Shown here: piece by piece, positions 42,253 to 47,571 of the stretch
How positions within the stretch are numbered: position 1 is the first letter of the stretch
How the letters are laid out: every line of letters starts with the position of its first letter
From: Clostridia bacterium
Lineage (GTDB): Bacteria; Bacillota; Clostridia; Saccharofermentanales; Saccharofermentanaceae
DNA: 47,571 nucleotides
Reading direction: 5' to 3'
Assembly: GCA_024403755.1 (NCBI GenBank)
Contig: JAKSRF010000006.1
Location: 1 to 47,571, forward strand
The notes under the pieces: generated by a model
What the model was told of the DNA's origin: nothing
The model's input: the letters and a program-made list of their open reading frames with translations, nothing else
The model's database searches: none
Program-made: the position numbers and the translations under genes

Positions 42253-43599
42253 TTATTCCTCACTTACAGAAATTAATTTCTCCAATGACTTCTTCCACTC
42301 TTCTATTATCGTAAGACTTCTGTCGGCCAGTGCCGCTGCCTTATCCTTTTTTGCAGTCTTACCTTTAAATTTTACACCAAGTGCTCCCAAAATACCAAAA
42401 TTCGCATTCATCGGTTGAAATTTGACTATATTTTCGTCGGATATATAAGAAGCAAGTGCACCTATTACTGTTTTGTTATCAGGGACTATCTCAGGAGTCT
42501 TACCCAGAAAACGGTTGGCAGCAAAATAAGCAGCCATAAGTCCTGCACTGGTTGAAGGAATATATCCCTCGACGCCGGTAATCTGTCCTGCAAAAAACAC
42601 ATTAGGGTTCTCTCTTAAAGAATAATCCGAGTTTAAATGTCGAGGAGAATTTATATATGTATTTCTGTGCATAACGCCCATGCGATAATACTCTGCATTC
42701 TCCAAACCCGGAATAAGACCGAAAACACGTTTTTGCTCAGTAAATTTAAGTCTCGTTTGAAAGCCGACAAGATTATACATTGAAGTTGCTCTGTCATCCT
42801 GTCGTAATTGCAGGCAGGCATAAGGCTCTTTACCGGTTCTCGGGTCCGTTAATCCTACAGGTTTAAGCGGACCGAAGCGCATTGTATCTTCTCCTCTTGA
42901 AGCCATAACCTCAATAGGCATACAACCCTCAAACACTACTTCCTTATCAAAACCCTTAACGTCAGCTCGCTCGGCATTTATAAGTTCCGTATAAAATCTC
43001 AGATACTCTTCCCTGTTCATAGGACAATTAATGTAATCGTCACTGCCCTTACCGTATCTTGATGCCTTGAAGGCCTTGCTCATGTCAATAGATTCATAAG
43101 TTACTATCGGAGCTGCCGCATCAAAAAAGTGTAAATCCGTATCACCGAGAAGCTTAAAGATATTATCATACAATTCTCCGTCGGTAAGCGGCCCGGTTGC
43201 AATAATAGTAATCTCATCTGTCGGGATATCGGTAACCTCACCCGGAATAATCGTAATTAATGAATTACTTTTTATTTTCTCAGTAATAAAATGTGAGAAT
43301 TCATTACGATCCACAGCCAAAGCACCGCCGGCCGGTATTTTTGAAGCATCAGCAGCCATCATGATAAGCGAACCGAGTCTGCACATTTCTTCTTTCAGCA
43401 ATCCGGTTGCATTTTCCAATGCCTCTGCCTTTAAAGAATTACTGCAAACAAGTTCTCCGAAATCATCCGAGTGATGTGCTTCGCTTCGTTTCACAGGCTT
43501 CATCTCATAAAGATTAACCTTTATACCGAATCGTGCCAATTGGTAAGCTGCTTCAGAACCTGCCAATCCTGCACCGATAACATTAACATGATCAGCCAT
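42253..43599 (-). CDS. trmFO: Folate- and FAD-dependent tRNA (uracil-5-)-methyltransferase TrmFO
   Basis: Methylates U54 of tRNA to make ribothymidine using methylene-THF and FAD. The 448-residue protein has the FAD-binding GAGLAGSEAAYQLARFG at the N-terminus, HHSDDFGELVCSNSLKAEALENATGLLKEEM, and the C-terminal FAGQITGVEGYIPSTSAGLMAA. It follows topA by 8 bases, the order also found in Bacillus. Confidence 0.96.
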   Translation of the reverse strand: MADHVNVIGAGLAGSEAAYQLARFGIKVNLYEMKPVKRSEAHHSDDFGELVCSNSLKAEALENATGLLKEEMCRLGSLIMMAADASKIPAGGALAVDRNEFSHFITEKIKSNSLITIIPGEVTDIPTDEITIIATGPLTDGELYDNIFKLLGDTDLHFFDAAAPIVTYESIDMSKAFKASRYGKGSDDYINCPMNREEYLRFYTELINAERADVKGFDKEVVFEGCMPIEVMASRGEDTMRFGPLKPVGLTDPRTGKEPYACLQLRQDDRATSMYNLVGFQTRLKFTEQKRVFGLIPGLENAEYYRMGVMHRNTYINSPRHLNSDYSLRENPNVFFAGQITGVEGYIPSTSAGLMAAYFAANRFLGKTPEIVPDNKTVIGALASYISDENIVKFQPMNANFGILGALGVKFKGKTAKKDKAAALADRSLTIIEEWKKSLEKLISVSEE

Positions 43600-43607
43600 G
43601 AAAAAAT

Positions 43608-45770
43608 TTACTTCTCCCCATTCTCATTATCATTTTCTTTGTCAGAAGACTTTTTACGTGTCTTGTTGGTTGGACACTCCTTATTTGAACACTTTGGATA
43701 AGACTTACCTCTGAATCTTCTCCAAACCATATATGAACCACAGGTATCGCACTTACGGTCGTCAATAGGCAAATCCCAGGAAATAAATCCACAATCAGGA
43801 TTAGCGCCCTTCTTATCGCAGGTATAGAAGGTTTTTCCGCTGTATTTTCGAGATTTATGAGAAAGAAGTCCCGAACCGCATTCAGGGCACTTACCCTTAG
43901 CAATATTCTCAATATTACGGGTGTATCCGCACTTAGGGAAATTGGAGCAAGCTATAAACTTTCCGTAACGACCGGACTTTATCAAAAGTTCACCGTCGGC
44001 ACATTCAGGACAAGCTTCACCGAGCTTCTCTTCCTGCATCTTAACTCTTTCAACTTTCTTCTCGGCTTCTTCCACCTGACTGTGAAAATTCGGATAAAAA
44101 TCTCCCAAAAGCTTAATCCAATCAGTTTTGCCTTCTTCAACATTATCAAGATTGCTTTCCATATCGGCAGTAAACTGAATATCAACTATATCCTTAAAAT
44201 TATTATCAAGAAGTTCAGTTACAAGAACTCCGAGTTCTGTAATAATAATAGACTTGCCGCTCTTATCAACATACTTACGCTCAAGAATGGTAGATATGGT
44301 AGGAGCATATGTTGAAGGTCTTCCTATTCCGTTCTCTTCAAGAGCTTTAATTAAAGTAGCCTCAGTATAGTGCGGCGGAGGAGTGGTGAACTTCTGCTCA
44401 CCGTTTACGCCAAGATTTATAAGTGTCATATTTTCCTTAAGCTCAGGAAGTTTAACCTTTGTCTCATCCGTACTCGGACCTTCTTCGTTAACATCTGCAT
44501 ATAATGCAAGGAAACCCGGAAAAACAACAGTCTCACCGGCAACCTTAAATACATGATTCTTACATGAAGCCTCTACCGCAACTGTGTCTATCTTTGCAGA
44601 AGTCATCTGAGTAGCCATAAATCTGTCCCAAATCAGCTTATAAAGCTTATACTGATCAACCGAAAGAGAATTACGAATCTTATCAGGAATCATATCAAAA
44701 TGAGTAGGACGAATCGCCTCATGTGCATCCTGTGCCGAATTTCTGTTCTTGAAGGTTCTGACAAACGGCGCAATATAATTCTCACCGTAAACCTCTTTAA
44801 TATACTCACGTGATGAAGCTACTGCCTCATCGGATATTCTTACGGAATCTGTTCGAATATACGATACAAGCGCTGTAGGGCCGTCGCTTCCGAGTTCAAT
44901 TCCTTCGTAAAGCTGCTGTGCTACAGACATAGTTTTCTTTGAAGTAAATCCTAACCTTCTTGAAGCTTCCTGTTGCAAAGTAGATGTTGTAAAAGGCGGG
45001 AACGGATTTCTCTCCTTCTTTCCCTTTTTTACTGAATCTACCGTAAAATTATTACCCTTAACATCATTGATTATCTCATTTGCTTCTTCGGAATTGGAAA
45101 TCTTACGTTTCTCTGCCTTATCTCCGTTCTTATCACCGAAATACTTAACTACAAAAGCCAAATCAGAATTCTCGGCCTTAACATTACTGTCTATATTCCA
45201 ATATTCAGTCGGAACAAAGGCATTAATCTCATTATCTCTCAACATTACCAGCTTGGTTGCTACAGACTGAACTCTGCCGGCAGACAAGCCTTTGCGAATT
45301 TTACTCCAAAGCAAAGGACTTAATTCATAACCGACAAGTCTGTCAAGAATTCTTCTTGCCTGCTGAGCATTAACAAGATCCATATCTATGGTTCTCGGCT
45401 GACTTATAGCTTCCTGTACGGCTTTTTTTGTAATCTCGTTAAAAGTAATTCTGCACGAAGATAACGGATCAACATTCAAAGCCTTGGCAATATGCCACGC
45501 AATAGCTTCCCCCTCACGATCAGGGTCGGTTGCGATATAAACAAAATCACTGGCTTTATTTGCTTCCTTAAGTTCTTTAATTACTTTCTCTTTACCGCGC
45601 ATATTAATATATATCGGCTTAAAGTTGTTATTTACATCTACACCCAAAGATGAAGAAGGCAAATCCCTTATATGACCTACCGAAGCCATTATTTTATATT
45701 CATTTCCCAAATATCTGCCAATTGTCTTAGCCTTAGCAGGAGACTCAACAATAACTAGTTTCTTACCCAT
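43608..45770 (-). CDS. topA: DNA topoisomerase I
   Basis: Relaxes negatively supercoiled DNA by a type IA mechanism. The 720-residue protein has the Toprim start LVIVESPAKAKTIGRYLG, ATDPDREGEAIAWHI, the gate region with the catalytic Tyr in SYIRTDSVRI (about residue 300), and three C-terminal zinc ribbons (CPECADG, CPECGSG, CDTCGSY groups). It begins a five-gene minus operon and has a consensus promoter at 45812-45842. Confidence 0.97.
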   Translation of the reverse strand: MGKKLVIVESPAKAKTIGRYLGNEYKIMASVGHIRDLPSSSLGVDVNNNFKPIYINMRGKEKVIKELKEANKASDFVYIATDPDREGEAIAWHIAKALNVDPLSSCRITFNEITKKAVQEAISQPRTIDMDLVNAQQARRILDRLVGYELSPLLWSKIRKGLSAGRVQSVATKLVMLRDNEINAFVPTEYWNIDSNVKAENSDLAFVVKYFGDKNGDKAEKRKISNSEEANEIINDVKGNNFTVDSVKKGKKERNPFPPFTTSTLQQEASRRLGFTSKKTMSVAQQLYEGIELGSDGPTALVSYIRTDSVRISDEAVASSREYIKEVYGENYIAPFVRTFKNRNSAQDAHEAIRPTHFDMIPDKIRNSLSVDQYKLYKLIWDRFMATQMTSAKIDTVAVEASCKNHVFKVAGETVVFPGFLALYADVNEEGPSTDETKVKLPELKENMTLINLGVNGEQKFTTPPPHYTEATLIKALEENGIGRPSTYAPTISTILERKYVDKSGKSIIITELGVLVTELLDNNFKDIVDIQFTADMESNLDNVEEGKTDWIKLLGDFYPNFHSQVEEAEKKVERVKMQEEKLGEACPECADGELLIKSGRYGKFIACSNFPKCGYTRNIENIAKGKCPECGSGLLSHKSRKYSGKTFYTCDKKGANPDCGFISWDLPIDDRKCDTCGSYMVWRRFRGKSYPKCSNKECPTNKTRKKSSDKENDNENGEK

Positions 45771-45811
45771 TAATACTTTTACCTATTCTTCTGAGATATT
45801 TTCATACAGAT

Positions 45812-45842
45812 ATTATATAAATCAACTTTGCTGCTTTGTCAA
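45812..45842 (-). promoter_or_regulatory. Promoter of the topA operon, with a palindrome over the -35 box
   Basis: On the minus strand a perfect TTGACA (45837-45842) is followed by TATATA after 17 bases or a perfect TATAAT (45812-45817) after 19 bases. The 13-base inverted repeat GCTTTGTCAAAGC (45833-45845) covers the -35 box and might bind a regulator or affect supercoiling response. Confidence 0.65.
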
Positions 45843-45952
45843 AGCTTTATTTTTTTTTACAACTTTAATTTTCCAAGATTTTAATTTCTTCTTTCCCTAT
45901 TCCCGAAAAGAGAGTATCATAATAATACGGTTACAGTGACATAGGAGTAATT

Positions 45953-47512
45953 ATGTCACGAAAGCAAAATGTTATAAGGCTTTACTCCGGTTTTGCTGAC
46001 GGAGCTATAGCTGTTAAGTCTGAAATCGAGATATCGCAAACCAGCGGTATTCCGAATTTTGATATCATAGGATTATGCGACTCTTCTATACGTGAATCAA
46101 GAGGAAGAATACGAGCCGCAATAAATGCCTCAGGGTTTGTTATGCCCAAAGGTCAAATCACCGTAAACATCTCACCTGCATATATGCACAAATCAGGTTC
46201 AGCCTTTGATTTGGCCATAGCAATAGGTCTTCTCATCGTATCTAACCAGCTTTCCTTACCGACAGGCACCGATATTTATGCCGAAGGAGAGTTATCTCTT
46301 GACGGAAAAGTTAAATCCACACCCGGAAGTGCAATAAGATTCAGGTTACTTAATAATACAAACAATCTTCGCATTGTGTTCCCCTTGACCGAGACTGATT
46401 CTGCACGCATTAATTCAATCGAAGGATATCCTGTCTCAACGCTTAAGGAAGCGGTCGAGACCTTATCTTTACCCGTATTTCCGAGCAGAAAATTCATTTT
46501 AAATAACACGGAAAACATATTCACCCCATGCGAAGAAGATACAGACATTTCCATACTTAAAGGTCAGGAGAAAACCGTCAGGGCTCTGCTTATAGCAGCC
46601 GCAGGCTGGCATAATCTTTTATTGGTCGGAAGTCCGGGAGCAGGTAAAACACTTGCAGGAAGAATTCTTCACTCTCTCCTTCCGCCTCTTTATCCTGAAG
46701 AGATAGAGGAAGTATATTCAGTTCGCAATATGTATTCAGATTCTAATCTTCTGCTCTCATCACAAAGACCTTATCGATACATACATCAGCTTATTGCCCC
46801 CAACAAACTGATTTGCAATGGTTTGAACATGAGTCCCGGTGAGCTTCTTCTGGCAAACAGAGGAATTCTGTTTGCCGATGAACTATGTGAATTCAGCGGA
46901 AGAATTATCGATCTACTGAGAGAACCGATGGAAGACAACAGGATAAATATCCTTAAGGACGGTCAAACATACACTTTTAACAGCAATTTTATTTTCATCG
47001 GCGCAACAAATCCGTGTAAATGCGGAATGTATATGGAACCCAGTCATAAATGCAGTTGTACACCGGGAGCACGACACAGATATCTCAGTAAACTGTCAGG
47101 ACCATTTCTGGACAGAATAGACTTATTCTCGGAACTTCATATGATTGACGAGAAAGCATTAAAAAATTCCGTTAAAAACAACTCCGAGAACAAAAGTCCT
47201 GAATATCGCAAAAAAGTATCAGAGGTTTGGGAAATATGCAAAGAAAGATATAAAGCATATCCTGACAAAAACAACGGAACTGTAATCGAGGACAATCTCA
47301 CCGAATTATTCAGGGTGAATTCAAATGCTCTGGAAAGTGCCGTAAAACTGAGTACGATAAACGGTTATTCAGCCAGAGGCATAAACAGATTACTCCGAGT
47401 AAGTCGAACTATAGCTGATTTGAATAACGACAAAGATGTTGAGAACAAACACGTAATGGAAGCACAACTTTATAAGAACAGAATTTTCAATCAATGGAGT
47501 AAAAACAAATGA
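45953..47512 (+). CDS. comM: YifB/ComM-family AAA+ ATPase (Mg chelatase-like)
   Basis: A 519-residue ATPase of the YifB family; in Haemophilus and Vibrio, ComM is a helicase that promotes branch migration during natural transformation. The N-terminal lon-protease-like substrate fold (GIPNFDIIGL, KGQITVNISPA) is followed by the AAA+ core with Walker A GSPGAGKT (226-233), Walker B LFADEL, and a CKCGMYMEPSHKCSCTP insertion. A C-terminal sensor 2 segment (YSARGINRLLRVSRTIADL) is present. It is divergent from topA and overlaps the next gene by 4 bases. Confidence 0.93.
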   Translation: MSRKQNVIRLYSGFADGAIAVKSEIEISQTSGIPNFDIIGLCDSSIRESRGRIRAAINASGFVMPKGQITVNISPAYMHKSGSAFDLAIAIGLLIVSNQLSLPTGTDIYAEGELSLDGKVKSTPGSAIRFRLLNNTNNLRIVFPLTETDSARINSIEGYPVSTLKEAVETLSLPVFPSRKFILNNTENIFTPCEEDTDISILKGQEKTVRALLIAAAGWHNLLLVGSPGAGKTLAGRILHSLLPPLYPEEIEEVYSVRNMYSDSNLLLSSQRPYRYIHQLIAPNKLICNGLNMSPGELLLANRGILFADELCEFSGRIIDLLREPMEDNRINILKDGQTYTFNSNFIFIGATNPCKCGMYMEPSHKCSCTPGARHRYLSKLSGPFLDRIDLFSELHMIDEKALKNSVKNNSENKSPEYRKKVSEVWEICKERYKAYPDKNNGTVIEDNLTELFRVNSNALESAVKLSTINGYSARGINRLLRVSRTIADLNNDKDVENKHVMEAQLYKNRIFNQWSKNK

Positions 47513-47571
47513 ACGATAAAGACTACTTAAATTTTACTTATTCCTCGATTTGTACGGTTACACATTTCAAT
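47509..47571 (+). CDS. Start of a gene cut by the window edge, possibly dprA
   Basis: An ATG overlaps the comM TGA (ATGA), and 21 codons are visible (MNDKDYLNFTYSS and onward) before the window ends. The sequence is too short to identify. By gene order (comM, dprA, topA, trmFO are often together in Firmicutes) it may be dprA, the DNA-processing protein; this is context only. Confidence 0.4.
   Translation, partial: MNDKDYLNFTYSSICTVTHFN

Noticed and set aside
31897-45910. The 12-base string ATTCCCGAAAAG found in two gene gaps (31897-31908 and 45899-45910)
   Set aside because: Two copies in AT-rich gaps in different contexts and relative to different genes are compatible with chance.
1-47571. 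tRNA, rRNA, CRISPR, insertion sequence or prophage content
   Set aside because: No cloverleaf, repeat-spacer pattern, transposase or phage structural gene could be seen on either strand.

Overview
This window reads as chromosomal DNA of an AT-rich Gram-positive member of the class Clostridia, probably a fibre-degrading gut or rumen type. The evidence is a fused IspH-ribosomal protein S1 gene, the clostridial gene orders rpsB-tsf-pyrH-frr-uppS-cdsA-dxr-rseP-ispG and scpA-scpB, a HutP-family protein, a family-5 glycoside hydrolase lipoprotein, and strong AGGAGG-type ribosome binding sites. Genus cannot be fixed from the sequence alone. I see no tRNA, rRNA, CRISPR array, insertion sequence or phage gene. 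Genes are packed tightly; the longest gap is about 250 bases (39040-39291).

Layout, left to right. Positions 7-6653 (minus) hold pyrH, frr, uppS, cdsA, dxr, rseP and ispG: UMP kinase, ribosome recycling, undecaprenyl and phospholipid precursor synthesis, a site-2 protease and two MEP-pathway enzymes. The usual partners rpsB-tsf (9163-10921, minus) lie just upstream, but a minus-strand alpha/beta hydrolase and a plus-strand serpin lipoprotein separate them from pyrH. A PepV-type dipeptidase (plus) and an SH3-NlpC/P60 wall hydrolase (minus) follow. Positions 13890-23326 (minus) look like one long operon starting at a near-consensus promoter: ileS (type-2 enzyme), a small M50 protease, scpA, scpB, an RpiR-type regulator, a HutP-family protein, cmk and ispH-rpsA, closed by a clear terminator. 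Upstream are an HD hydrolase, an RluA-type pseudouridine synthase, a SAM methyltransferase, two related lipoproteins of unknown function, rsfS and a nadD-yqeK fusion. Positions 29832-36484 (minus) are a purine block: purE, purF, purN, a PurO-type IMP cyclohydrolase, a stand-alone AICAR formyltransferase, a sirtuin and purD. Next come a CapA-like lipoprotein, the GH5 lipoprotein, a small plus-strand HEAT-repeat protein, and a five-gene minus operon topA-trmFO-YesL-like-PP2C-degenerate PP2C. Divergent from topA are comM and the first 21 codons of a gene that by context may be dprA.

How the genes work together: the left and centre carry growth-linked functions (translation, lipid II carrier and isoprenoid supply, chromosome segregation). 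The right carries purine synthesis, surface polysaccharide functions and a phosphatase module.

Most notable: a PurF whose catalytic cysteine and glutamine-site motifs are missing while its phosphoribosyltransferase half looks intact; an active PP2C phosphatase next to a small protein with the same fold signature but lost metal aspartates; purH replaced by two separate genes, one of archaeal PurO type; a wall hydrolase with a predicted leaderless transcript whose promoter sits in the preceding terminator; two paralogous lipoproteins, one with a doubled C-terminal domain; a multi-half-site operator-like repeat upstream of the GH5 gene; and S1 and S2 proteins sharing the same acidic tail.
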